Below the pieces are notes generated by a model. The model was not told the origin of the DNA. It did not search any database and saw nothing but the letters and a program-made list of their open reading frames with translations. The position numbers and the translations under genes are program-made. Below, piece by piece: positions 13,930 through 21,766 of a stretch of 24,098 bases of DNA. Within the stretch, counting starts at the first letter, position 1. The number at the start of each line of letters is the position of its first letter. Source of the DNA: a virus; IMG/VR virus record IMGVR_UViG_3300031569_000941, positions 1 to 24,098 of that record; one strand, written 5' to 3'.

Positions 13930-14554
13930 TAATTAGTCCTTTCAATTTACAATAACTTACATAATTTTCCCACGTATTGTAAGGCCAAAGCAAAAAACTT
14001 GCTATCTTTCTTGGTTGATTATGGCTTGATTCAATCCTGTGCCAATTGCCAACGTTAAGTAATACAGCATCTTTTTTTGTTTCAAATTTATCTATAATTT
14101 CGAATTCTTCTGTATCATTGCGTGGCAAGTTTCTTTTGTCCCAGCTCTTATACTTATTAAGTTTTTTGTCAAATCCAAAAAATGTTATATCTCCTACAGG
14201 TTCACTGAGCAAAATATTTACAGCCGCAGGACAAGTCATATGTTGCGGAATCTCATTATGGATGCTATGTTTATTATTATCAATATGGTATCCATATAAT
14301 TCTCCAGGCATCATCTGCACAATCTTAAAATGATCTAAAAATGCATCTTCAAATAGACTAAACATATTTAAAAGTCCGTTAAGTTTTAAATCTTTGACTA
14401 CTTTTTTTGAAACATAATAAACATTTTCGTCATATACTTTACAATCCATTTTGTCTTTGTATTCTTGCGATAAATCATTCCATATGTTATCAATATAATT
14501 AAGTTCAGTTCTTAAAGTGTCTGAATCAATCTTTAAATTATACGCACTTCTCAT
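13922..14554 (-). CDS. putative Fe(II)/2-oxoglutarate oxygenase, paralogue of its upstream neighbour
   Basis: A 210-residue protein with MMPGELYGYHIDNN (H90-x-D92), VNILLSEPVGDITF, VLLNVGNWHRIESS (His172) and QPRKIASFLLWPYNTW (Arg182). It shares the VNILLS.PVGD.T and FxxWPYN[ST]W motifs and overall length with the product of 14551-15210, so the two are tandem duplicates that have diverged. The ATG overlaps the stop of that gene (ATGA). The SD is poor (GAAAG). A conserved Trp-rich C-terminal WPYNTW is not typical of other oxygenases here and may mark a subfamily. Confidence 0.8.
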   Translation of the reverse strand: MRSAYNLKIDSDTLRTELNYIDNIWNDLSQEYKDKMDCKVYDENVYYVSKKVVKDLKLNGLLNMFSLFEDAFLDHFKIVQMMPGELYGYHIDNNKHSIHNEIPQHMTCPAAVNILLSEPVGDITFFGFDKKLNKYKSWDKRNLPRNDTEEFEIIDKFETKKDAVLLNVGNWHRIESSHNQPRKIASFLLWPYNTWENYVSYCKLKGLINE

Positions 14555-15210
14555 CTTTCTAAAATTACTCCTTTTGCCTTTACTGCTTCTACAATACCTT
14601 GCCAGCTATTGTAAGGCCAAAATATAAAACAAGCACTTGATCTTGGTTGTTCTACGTCTTCGCTTATAATTGTATGATGTGCTGATGTGTTAAACAATGT
14701 TGCCTTGTCTGTCAATTTAAATCTGTCTACTTCCTGAATTGTAGTCATATCTTGTCCCATTGTATCCGCGGAAATGTATTTGTTGACACTATCAGGAAAT
14801 AGATCTCCGTTGTTTGAAAATGCCCAAGGCCATAACTTTCTAAGTTCAGGATCAATATACCACACAGTAGTATCTCCAACAGGCTTGCTAAGAAGTATGT
14901 TTACATTACCAGGATGTTGTATATCCATAGGAATATCTTTGTGAAAATTTTGTTCGTTACTATCAACATGTGGCAAATATTTTTGTCCAGGATACATATT
15001 TAGGAAACGTATGCTGTCTACAAATCCGTTATTAAATATTTTTTTAAAATTAACAACAGCATCACAGCCTTGTTGACGCACAGTCTCGTCCGATACGTAA
15101 AAGCACATATCATCATACCCTGCATACTTGTATATAGGATTGTTTAAATGTTGTAATTCTTCACGTAGTTGTGTGACATCTATATCTAGCTCATAAGCGC
15201 ACGAGAACAT
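14551..15210 (-). CDS. putative Fe(II)/2-oxoglutarate oxygenase, tandem paralogue
   Basis: A 219-residue protein with NMYPGQKYLPHVDSN (H81-x-D83), VNILLSKPVGDTTVWYID, TLFNTSAHHTIIS (His178 or His179) and QPRSSACFIFWPYNSW (Arg190). I prefer ATG 15210 over ATG 15216, because AAGGG abuts 15216 directly but is six bases from 15210. It overlaps the methyltransferase gene by 20 bases and the next gene by four. Compared with its neighbour it carries a longer insert (about 118-160) between the cupin strands. The substrate is unknown. Confidence 0.8.
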   Translation of the reverse strand: MFSCAYELDIDVTQLREELQHLNNPIYKYAGYDDMCFYVSDETVRQQGCDAVVNFKKIFNNGFVDSIRFLNMYPGQKYLPHVDSNEQNFHKDIPMDIQHPGNVNILLSKPVGDTTVWYIDPELRKLWPWAFSNNGDLFPDSVNKYISADTMGQDMTTIQEVDRFKLTDKATLFNTSAHHTIISEDVEQPRSSACFIFWPYNSWQGIVEAVKAKGVILER

Positions 15211-15808
15211 AATCATCCCTTATTTTTTCTGCAGTATATTTTTTAGATGTCACATACTCATAAAATTCTTGTTGATGATTATACGCCCCCATTAGTATGT
15301 AACTATTAGGATTGCCATACTTTGCCCAATAATCAAACTGTATTTTATTTTCAGCATACAAAGGACTTACATCAAAAATCACTAGATCAAACCCATTATT
15401 CCAATCATACTTAAAAGGACTAGTGTCAAGTATTAGTGTAACATTATCACAATCTTGAAAGGTTTTTACAAGTAAATTAAAATCAAAGTAATTGTGATAC
15501 TCTTCTGGAAAATGTCTTTTAACACTCCGCTTCCAATCTTGGTCTTTAAGGTCTTCGTCTAGTCCTTTACTCTTACTTAATTCAGCTTTACCAATACTAT
15601 ATTCGCCTCTATCAGTATTTGGCATATGATTAAGTTTATGATCGTGGTAACTTTGTACAGCAAAGAAATGACTATTAGGTAATAGTTTACTTAACTTATA
15701 TGTAATTCCACCGTAATATGTACCAATTTCAATACAGCTTTTCGGCTGTAGACGTTCAGCTATTTCTTGGTGTACACTAATATTTGCGCCATCATGCATT
15801 GAATACAT
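15191..15808 (-). CDS. class I SAM-dependent methyltransferase-like protein
   Basis: A 205-residue protein with a Rossmann-type SAM site: SCIEIGTYYGGITYKL (24-39, motif I E-x-G-T-x-x-G), an acidic or aromatic strand-2 end FFAVQSYHD, and a later DLVIFDVSP strand. Layout and length resemble the Methyltransf_24 / class I caveolin-like group. The usual motif-II acid after strand 2 is replaced by Gln52, which weakens the catalytic assignment. AAGGAA lies six bases before the ATG. It overlaps genes on both sides. A phage MetK on the same genome could feed it. The acceptor is unknown; O-methylation of a product made by neighbouring enzymes is one possibility. Confidence 0.72.
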   Translation of the reverse strand: MYSMHDGANISVHQEIAERLQPKSCIEIGTYYGGITYKLSKLLPNSHFFAVQSYHDHKLNHMPNTDRGEYSIGKAELSKSKGLDEDLKDQDWKRSVKRHFPEEYHNYFDFNLLVKTFQDCDNVTLILDTSPFKYDWNNGFDLVIFDVSPLYAENKIQFDYWAKYGNPNSYILMGAYNHQQEFYEYVTSKKYTAEKIRDDYVLVRL

Positions 15809-16457
15809 CTTGTTTCCTTATAACATTTTTACTATATATACTTACGCTTTTTTCTATTAGGTCCCAGTGCTTTTTGGCATTAACCTTTCCTAATATAAAT
15901 CCTATTAGTCGATCTTCTGCATCTGCTTCTACACCATGTGCTTGGTCTTGATTGCGTATTAAAAACGCATCTGTTTCTTCTGGCACAATACAGCGATGCT
16001 TTTCTTGCCAAGACATGTCTCTTGTATAATCATATTCTTTACACATATACATTTTATCTTTGCTACCTTTTACAACGAATCGATATCCAATAGGTTCGTG
16101 TGCCATGTTGTACTCAAGTACTTCAGGCATAATAGCAAGGTGGTGTTCGTGTGTTGGTGTAACAGCATTGCCATCAATGTGTGGAGGTATCTCGTGTTTA
16201 GCTCTTGCTATACGAATATAATAATATTCGTCCATTGGCATGTATGTTTCGACCCATTCTATTAGTTCGGAATAATTTTCTTTAGCAACATCTGTCCACT
16301 GTTGTGGCTTTCCTAAAGGATTGTTGTTTTCTTTTTCTCCCAATAAAGTTTCTTCGTCCCACCAAATATAGAATTCAGGAGCATTAAATCTATCAAGTAT
16401 TTTTTGCTTGTTAGGTATTGGCGGTATTGCCAATGGTGTAAAGATAATGTCCTTCAT
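15792..16457 (-). CDS. putative Fe(II)/2-oxoglutarate oxygenase, Asp/Asn hydroxylase-like
   Basis: A 221-residue protein with IRIARAKHEIPPHIDGN (H93-x-D95), a strand GYRFVVKGSKD, then DAFLIRNQDQAHGVEAD (His174) and Arg183 (RLIGFILGKV). The IPPHIDG...HGV...R pattern matches the aspartyl/asparaginyl hydroxylase-like type. Its ATG follows the stop of the B12-type radical SAM gene with zero spacing (TAAATG), suggesting stop-start coupling. Its end overlaps the methyltransferase gene by 17 bases. The long N-terminus (1-80) holds WWDEETLLG and a helix that its relatives lack. Confidence 0.8.
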   Translation of the reverse strand: MKDIIFTPLAIPPIPNKQKILDRFNAPEFYIWWDEETLLGEKENNNPLGKPQQWTDVAKENYSELIEWVETYMPMDEYYYIRIARAKHEIPPHIDGNAVTPTHEHHLAIMPEVLEYNMAHEPIGYRFVVKGSKDKMYMCKEYDYTRDMSWQEKHRCIVPEETDAFLIRNQDQAHGVEADAEDRLIGFILGKVNAKKHWDLIEKSVSIYSKNVIRKQDVFNA

Positions 16458-17987
16458 TTATTTTTCCTTTATGTGTGCAAACGGACTAGATAATTCCATG
16501 TAATCATTTTTAATATTTAACTTAGGCATACCTAGTTCACTGCGCACTGTGTCTATGTTATCTTTAAAATAAATTAATTCTCTCCCCCTGCCTAAATTTT
16601 TATGCAAGTATCGTAAATCATATCCTTCTAAATTCAATTGTGGTGCTGGAGTAAATATCCTAGCAAGCGAAAGTTTTACTTCTTCAACACAACAACTTAT
16701 AAACGGCATATCGCTCAAGTTCTCAAAGAAATCTTTCATTGTATCTTTAGTGATAGTTTTGTCAATGCCAAAATTGTAGAAGGTATTAAAGTACCACCAA
16801 TTTAAATATATTTGTGTAATTTCATTTAAGTCATAACTACTACATTCGTATATCATTTCAAACTGTTCGTTGTTTGGTAATATAATTTTTTTAGTTTGAA
16901 TTCTATGTTCTTCTTTATATTCATTAGTTGCCATAGGTGTATTTGGCAACACATACAAAGGATAACTTCTAGCAAAGTCAATGCCTAGTTCAGGGTGTTT
17001 AAATAATGTATCAGCCCAACTGTCTGCTGTTTCTCCCGGCAACCCGATTATAAGTTCACTATTAACTTTTACATCTCTAAGTTCGTCTATAATACTCAGT
17101 AGCTTGTCTGTTGAAATATTTTTACGCTGGATTGTATCAAGCACCGCAGGTGTTAGAGTTTGCAAACTGATCTTTACATTGCGTAATTTATCATTAAAGT
17201 TATCCATTGTAAGATTCATAATTTTTGCTAGGTGGGGAGATCCGTTTTTAGCAAAGCCTGCGAATGTTAACATCATGTCGTCACGGGTTTTGTTGTCAAC
17301 AATATGTTGTACAAACTCCACATCTCTTGGCAGTATTCCGTAGTTGGCATCTAGTATTTCTAAACGCTTTACATTATCAAAACTTAATACATGTTCGATT
17401 GTTTCTTTAACTGCGGTATCTTTTAGTTGTGTAATCTTACTACGACTTACTCCGCCCCAATCACAAAATGCACAATGATACGGACACCCTCTATTAGTTT
17501 CAAATGCAACTGCTATATCATTTTCGCGAGTTAACAAGTCATCAAAAATTCCATCAGTATAAGGTGTTGGTATTGCATATTCACTATCACTAGTAGGATC
17601 TAAAAACTTTTCCCACTGTAGTTCGCCGGGGCCTGTCATATAATGATCTACGTAAGGACGTTTAAATTCTTCTAAGTTTTGTTCAGGAACATTTGGGCCA
17701 CCGTATATAACTATACCGCTTGGATTGTACTCTTTAAACTTTTGTGCTATTGTATCGTTGGCATGCTGATTCCATACGTAACAAGTTAGTCCTAGTATAT
17801 CTGTCTTTTTTAACGTTTCGTGTAGTTCAGGAGTGTCCCATTTGTTTTTATACAACGGTTCAAAAAATGTGTAGTCTCTTGCAATGTTAGGATTTTTCAT
17901 ACAATGAGAAATAAGACACCCTACAGGATAAGGCACCCAGTCATTATACGTACTACTGATTGTTCCTAAAAGGATGGTACTAGGCAT
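16458..17987 (-). CDS. B12-binding-type radical SAM enzyme
   Basis: A 509-residue protein with two visible parts. Residues 1-130 look like a cobalamin-binding Rossmann domain (VPYPVGCLISHC, TDILGLTCYVWNQH, GIVIYGGPNVPE, and an exit strand MTGPGELQWEKFL). Residues 160-370 are a radical SAM barrel with RGCPYHCAFC (C168, C172, C175 bind the 4Fe-4S cluster) and ELIIGLPGET (316-325). This is the layout of B12-dependent radical SAM enzymes such as methylases and ring-forming oxidases. Typical B12 'DxHxxG' residues are not seen, so cobalamin may bind base-off in another way or not at all. It overlaps the aminotransferase gene by 22 bases and is immediately followed by a 2OG-type gene. Confidence 0.87.
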   Translation of the reverse strand: MPSTILLGTISSTYNDWVPYPVGCLISHCMKNPNIARDYTFFEPLYKNKWDTPELHETLKKTDILGLTCYVWNQHANDTIAQKFKEYNPSGIVIYGGPNVPEQNLEEFKRPYVDHYMTGPGELQWEKFLDPTSDSEYAIPTPYTDGIFDDLLTRENDIAVAFETNRGCPYHCAFCDWGGVSRSKITQLKDTAVKETIEHVLSFDNVKRLEILDANYGILPRDVEFVQHIVDNKTRDDMMLTFAGFAKNGSPHLAKIMNLTMDNFNDKLRNVKISLQTLTPAVLDTIQRKNISTDKLLSIIDELRDVKVNSELIIGLPGETADSWADTLFKHPELGIDFARSYPLYVLPNTPMATNEYKEEHRIQTKKIILPNNEQFEMIYECSSYDLNEITQIYLNWWYFNTFYNFGIDKTITKDTMKDFFENLSDMPFISCCVEEVKLSLARIFTPAPQLNLEGYDLRYLHKNLGRGRELIYFKDNIDTVRSELGMPKLNIKNDYMELSSPFAHIKEK

Positions 17988-18733
17988 ACCCTATTTACCC
18001 CGTCTCTTTTAAATTTATCATAAGCAGGATTGTTAGTAGTTGCTAGCCACACACTATCACTGGGTGTAAATTCATATTCTCTACAAATATGATGTTGTCT
18101 AAATTCTCTATTGCGCCAAATGTATTCTATATCAAATTTATTTATAACTGTTTCAGCAACATTGTGAGCAAAGTAATTATAATATTTGGCACTGTGCGTT
18201 ATAGCTTCCAACCTTTGATCAGGGCGTCGTGTAAAGATCCAGCCTGTGCGAACATTACGTAACCCGAATGCTTTACTTAGACTATAGAATACATATTCTA
18301 CGTTGTCACTTATTTCAATTGGCTGTGCAATAGTACTTCCTACATATGCTAAATCTAATGCTATGGGCGTATGTGTTGGAACTTCTTTAAAGTTGCCGTC
18401 TTTACATGCAGGAGAACTCATATACTTTATGCAGTTATCATACTGACTGCCACGTTGCACTACCCATTGATAGTCACCGTCATCCATATATATGCTACGA
18501 GTCTCGTTAGCCATCCACCAATTTAAACCTTCAGTGATTCCATTTGTAGGATACACATAGAAGTCTTCGAGATCAATTACAGGTTTTAACCATTGTTTTA
18601 TGTTAGTAGTGTACGGATTAATGGCGTCTAAGTCGCATTTTAAAGCCCGTACAGCGGTGTTTACTTCAGGAAGTGCATAAGTACGCACTGCGGTACTCTG
18701 CTCTAATATAGCATTACAGATGCTCGTGGCCAC
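17966..18733 (-). CDS. short fold-type I PLP aminotransferase
   Basis: A 255-residue member of the class I/II aminotransferase superfamily. YPTNGITEGLNWWM (61-74) matches the phosphate-binding G-T/S turn, LDLAYVGS (126-133) contains the Asp127 that pairs with the pyridine nitrogen, and YSLSKAFGLRNVRTGW (150-165) places the Schiff-base Lys154. A full enzyme has 350-400 residues; the N-terminal arm and the small C-terminal domain are shortened here. It starts with GTG at 18733, supported by GGAGGG six bases upstream, and overlaps the previous gene by 20 bases. The substrate is unknown. It could supply an amine, or act as a histidinol-phosphate-like transaminase in a small-molecule pathway. Confidence 0.82.
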   Translation of the reverse strand: MATSICNAILEQSTAVRTYALPEVNTAVRALKCDLDAINPYTTNIKQWLKPVIDLEDFYVYPTNGITEGLNWWMANETRSIYMDDGDYQWVVQRGSQYDNCIKYMSSPACKDGNFKEVPTHTPIALDLAYVGSTIAQPIEISDNVEYVFYSLSKAFGLRNVRTGWIFTRRPDQRLEAITHSAKYYNYFAHNVAETVINKFDIEYIWRNREFRQHHICREYEFTPSDSVWLATTNNPAYDKFKRDGVNRVCLVPSF

Positions 18734-19535
18734 TTGCTACCCTCCATAATATACGTGTTCCCATATGCTCGAAGTGCCAGCGTTTATGTATAGTCACTAC
18801 TTGTTCTGCTACGTTTAAATCACCGTCTTTCCAATCATGATGATACATATATTTTTCGTTAAGAATATGATTTTGTAAATATTCAATAAGGTCTTGGCTT
18901 TCTTTTTCTGAATATCCTACTACTTCAAATATTTGATAGAACGGAAAAAAGATACCCTTATGGTTACCAAAACTTTGTATAAGTTTTACAGGATTGTCTA
19001 TATCTAAATGATCCTTAAACAGCGGCGTGTCACTGTAACGTCCTGCTTTGTATCCGCAGATAACATTTAGATCTTCAAGTTGCAATTTAACATCTTTTGG
19101 CAAGTCTTGATATGCCCATGCATTGTTTAACCAACTTGTTCTACTGCCTGCTGTACCTGTAAGTGCGTATAACCAAATTAATTTTTTACGAATAGGATTA
19201 CTAGGTTGATTAGCATGCCAGTCTAAGTCGTGTTTGTGACTAAACAAACTAGGCTTGCCTGTTAACTCATCTCCGCCTACTCTAAGTATACCTTCGCCTG
19301 CCCATACATCACCGCTGCCTCCGTAAGCACGTTGAGCATCTTTAGGATCTTGTTTTTGCACACTGCCTATTACTTCGCTAATGCGCAACAACTCTGCTTC
19401 ATCTAGATCTTGATCACGGAAGTTTAATACAAGGTGTTTGTAAATATCTTGAAATATATCAATAAGTTCATCTTCGGGCATGCCTTTTAATTTAATATCG
19501 TATTCGGCGCACCAGTTGTCACATAATAATTTCAT
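18714..19535 (-). CDS. TauD/TfdA-like 2OG dioxygenase with H-x-N at the metal site
   Basis: A 273-residue protein with the TauD-type layout: N-terminal helix and LxVGGDELTGKPSLF strand (84-98), the metal loop LDWHANQPSNP (103-113), the Gly-rich GTAGSRTSWLNNAWAYQDL (127-145), then a distal VTIHKRWH (247-254) and Arg261 or Arg265 for 2OG. In TauD the first motif is H-x-D/E. Here it reads His107-Ala-Asn109, with codon AAT. Asn could still bind Fe weakly, or the site may be a halogenase-like open position. The start has AGGGA nearby. It follows the radical SAM gene by six bases and overlaps the aminotransferase gene by 20. Confidence 0.8.
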   Translation of the reverse strand: MKLLCDNWCAEYDIKLKGMPEDELIDIFQDIYKHLVLNFRDQDLDEAELLRISEVIGSVQKQDPKDAQRAYGGSGDVWAGEGILRVGGDELTGKPSLFSHKHDLDWHANQPSNPIRKKLIWLYALTGTAGSRTSWLNNAWAYQDLPKDVKLQLEDLNVICGYKAGRYSDTPLFKDHLDIDNPVKLIQSFGNHKGIFFPFYQIFEVVGYSEKESQDLIEYLQNHILNEKYMYHHDWKDGDLNVAEQVVTIHKRWHFEHMGTRILWRVASGHEHL

Positions 19536-19541
19536 ATTTCC

Positions 19542-20654
19542 CTACACTTTCCTTTTTGGTATCTTTGAGTCAGCACTGCTTACACAACTCTTAGTTATGC
19601 ACGTCTTAGGTGTCTTAAATATAGTAAAGCCTGTTTCTATATTACCAAGGGGTGCATCGTGACAAGAATAACTGCGTTTTACCGAACCGTCTGGCTCGCG
19701 TATTATAAGTCCACTGTAACCGGCGTTACACCGCCATCCTTCAAAATTGTTGAAATTAAAGGCATTAAAACGTTCTGCTTGGTCCATATAGTACTTATCG
19801 CCCTTCGAGTCTTCGAGTTCAATTTGCATATGCCATGGAACACTAGCATCATTCTTACCTGCAACATCTGTAGGCATTCCAAAAGTAGGCTTTGGCCTAC
19901 CTGTCCACTTACGCTTGCTCTCTGTGTACGCACGTTGCGGCATACCGTTGTACAAACGCTTTAGGTTGTCCTTTGTATACCCGTCTACTACTCGGCTTGC
20001 TGTAGGGTCGCTTTGGGGCTTTAGCGTAACGTTTATGCCTTGCTTGTGAAAGAACAATGCATTTTCCCAATCACGTTCAAACCAGTCTGGTACCATTACC
20101 ATATTAATTGTAACTTGTACGTCATGCTCTTGACAGAAGATTAATTTGTCTGCAAAGTCTTGCATCTTCTCAATGCTGTTTACATGTTCTGTGTGCAAAC
20201 TTGCTGTAATACTAGCACGATGAAAGGGCTTAACTGCTTCTACATACTCTTTGTGCCACTTCATATTACGTGACATGTTTGTTGTCATGTGTACACTGGT
20301 ATAATTAGTGTTCTCTACATCGTCTGCTAGGTGTTTTAGTATATCTAAATATCCTGGGTGGAATGTAGGTTCTCCCCCGCTAAGACTAAAGTGAAAACTG
20401 TTAAAGTTATTTTCCCTAGCTTGCCTTTTTATTTCATCTATTGTTTTGAGACAGAGCTCGGTAGGTCGGTGGTCTTTACGATCACTGCGGGCGTAAGGCC
20501 AACAGTAGCTACATTTGTAGTTACAGAAGCGGCCAAGTAGCCAGCTGACAGTAAATAAATCACGGTACAACAAAGTACGCTGACCAACACTAACGATGTC
20601 GTCAAAGGGTATCTTTGAAAAATCATAATTACTCCATTTTAAATCTTCAGTCAT
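19542..20654 (-). CDS. radical SAM enzyme with C-terminal Cys region
   Basis: A 370-residue protein. The radical SAM core has GRFCNYKCSYC (C44, C48, C51) and LSGGEPTFHP (91-100) for SAM binding. The C-terminal part holds WRCNAGYSG, SYSCHD and CITKSC, a Cys-rich layout suggesting an auxiliary Fe-S cluster as in SPASM/twitch proteins. The opening (LFTVSWLLGRFCNYKCSYC) resembles that of the product of 22529-23701, so the two are probably paralogues. The ATG overlaps the previous stop (ATGA). The reaction is unknown. SPASM-type enzymes often modify peptides or sugars. Confidence 0.88.
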   Translation of the reverse strand: MTEDLKWSNYDFSKIPFDDIVSVGQRTLLYRDLFTVSWLLGRFCNYKCSYCWPYARSDRKDHRPTELCLKTIDEIKRQARENNFNSFHFSLSGGEPTFHPGYLDILKHLADDVENTNYTSVHMTTNMSRNMKWHKEYVEAVKPFHRASITASLHTEHVNSIEKMQDFADKLIFCQEHDVQVTINMVMVPDWFERDWENALFFHKQGINVTLKPQSDPTASRVVDGYTKDNLKRLYNGMPQRAYTESKRKWTGRPKPTFGMPTDVAGKNDASVPWHMQIELEDSKGDKYYMDQAERFNAFNFNNFEGWRCNAGYSGLIIREPDGSVKRSYSCHDAPLGNIETGFTIFKTPKTCITKSCVSSADSKIPKRKV

Positions 20655-21748
20655 AGATAACCCCTTAGTAGTTTGTACAATTCAGGGTTTGCATGTTTCC
20701 AATGTTCATTTCTTAATTCGTTCATTTTATTATCGTTTTCTACAAACACATCAAAATTTCCTGGTGTAGATAGTTCTTTGATTACTGTGTTTATTATAGC
20801 ATCATTCTTATCTTTTTCCAAGCGTTTTTTTAATTTTTCTTTAACTTGAACAGGTAAATTCCTAGGCATCATATACTCAGGGCCATCAACTAACACACAT
20901 TTTTGTATTAACTTCTTACTTTGACAGAACTTGTTTAATTGATGTAATACGTTTACATTGTAAATACTAGCAACACTATGTACATTTAGATCATAGTTAT
21001 TAGATATAAACCAATCTACAGTTTCAACAGTTTTAGCCCATTCAGACCCTTTTCTTAAAAATTCATTTAATGCGCCAGTTGCATCCATACTTAAACTAAC
21101 TGATACTTTTTTACACTGTGTGAACAGATTATGCAATTCTTCAGTAGGTATAACTGTAGTATTTGTAATTAGATTTATTCTTAAATTAGGAAGATCGCAT
21201 TGTTTTAATATTTTGATAAGTTTATCTTGTTCTAACAGCGGCTCACCACCTAGTAATTTTAAATACTTTAGTTTACTAAAATCACCGTTTTCAATTAACG
21301 GGTTAGTAATAATACCTTTAGGAATTTCTAAACCTAGTTGCTTTGCATCAGCATACCAAGAAGTACTAAGTTCAGGCATACACATTCTACATTTATTATT
21401 ACAAGTGTTACTAATACTTAAATCTAGATAAGTCAATTCAGGCGGAGTATTATTTTCTAAACTCGATAACCCATACTTTTCACTGTCGTCCCACATCTCA
21501 GTACGCATACTTTGACCGTTTAGTGCTTCGTCTTTATAGCAATACGAACATCCACTTACCGGAGTATCATTGCGCATTTGTTCTCTTAGGTCTTTCATAT
21601 ACGGATGATTTAATGGATCATTATGAAAGATATTTAAATCACTTGGTACATCGGCCCATCTATATATACAACAAGGCAATACACGACCATCAGGCCGAAT
21701 TGCCATATGGTTAAACGGCAAAGGACATGCGTATTTCTTTTTTGTCAT
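20651..21748 (-). CDS. radical SAM enzyme with N-terminal SPASM/twitch-like Cys domain
   Basis: A 365-residue protein. The N-terminal block has CPLPFNHMAIRPDGRVLPCC (C8, C26, C27) and GCSYC (C67, C70), the type of motif normally found in C-terminal SPASM or twitch domains. The radical SAM core follows with NTCNNKCRMC (C116, C120, C123) and LLGGEPLL (165-172). I chose ATG 21748 over an in-frame TTG at 21760, because the GGGGAG SD lies four bases upstream of the former and inside the latter's codons. This domain order is known for 'twitch domain' radical SAM proteins of marine microbes and phages, whose substrates are not known. The stop overlaps the next ATG. Confidence 0.87.
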   Translation of the reverse strand: MTKKKYACPLPFNHMAIRPDGRVLPCCIYRWADVPSDLNIFHNDPLNHPYMKDLREQMRNDTPVSGCSYCYKDEALNGQSMRTEMWDDSEKYGLSSLENNTPPELTYLDLSISNTCNNKCRMCMPELSTSWYADAKQLGLEIPKGIITNPLIENGDFSKLKYLKLLGGEPLLEQDKLIKILKQCDLPNLRINLITNTTVIPTEELHNLFTQCKKVSVSLSMDATGALNEFLRKGSEWAKTVETVDWFISNNYDLNVHSVASIYNVNVLHQLNKFCQSKKLIQKCVLVDGPEYMMPRNLPVQVKEKLKKRLEKDKNDAIINTVIKELSTPGNFDVFVENDNKMNELRNEHWKHANPELYKLLRGYL

Positions 21749-21766
21749 ATTACTCCCCAATTGCTG

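Noticed and set aside
14046-14333. 95-residue plus-strand open frame
   Set aside because: It lies opposite the oxygenase at 13922-14554, which has a full H-x-D ... H ... R set. The opposite frame is hydrophobic and Ser/Leu-rich, as expected of a shadow.
21749-21766. Precursor peptide gene for the radical SAM enzymes
   Set aside because: I looked for a small gene of the RiPP type. The gaps in the minus-strand run are too short (18 and 6 bases), and no small ORF with a leader-like pattern stands free. A precursor may lie outside the window, so the RiPP idea is unsupported here.
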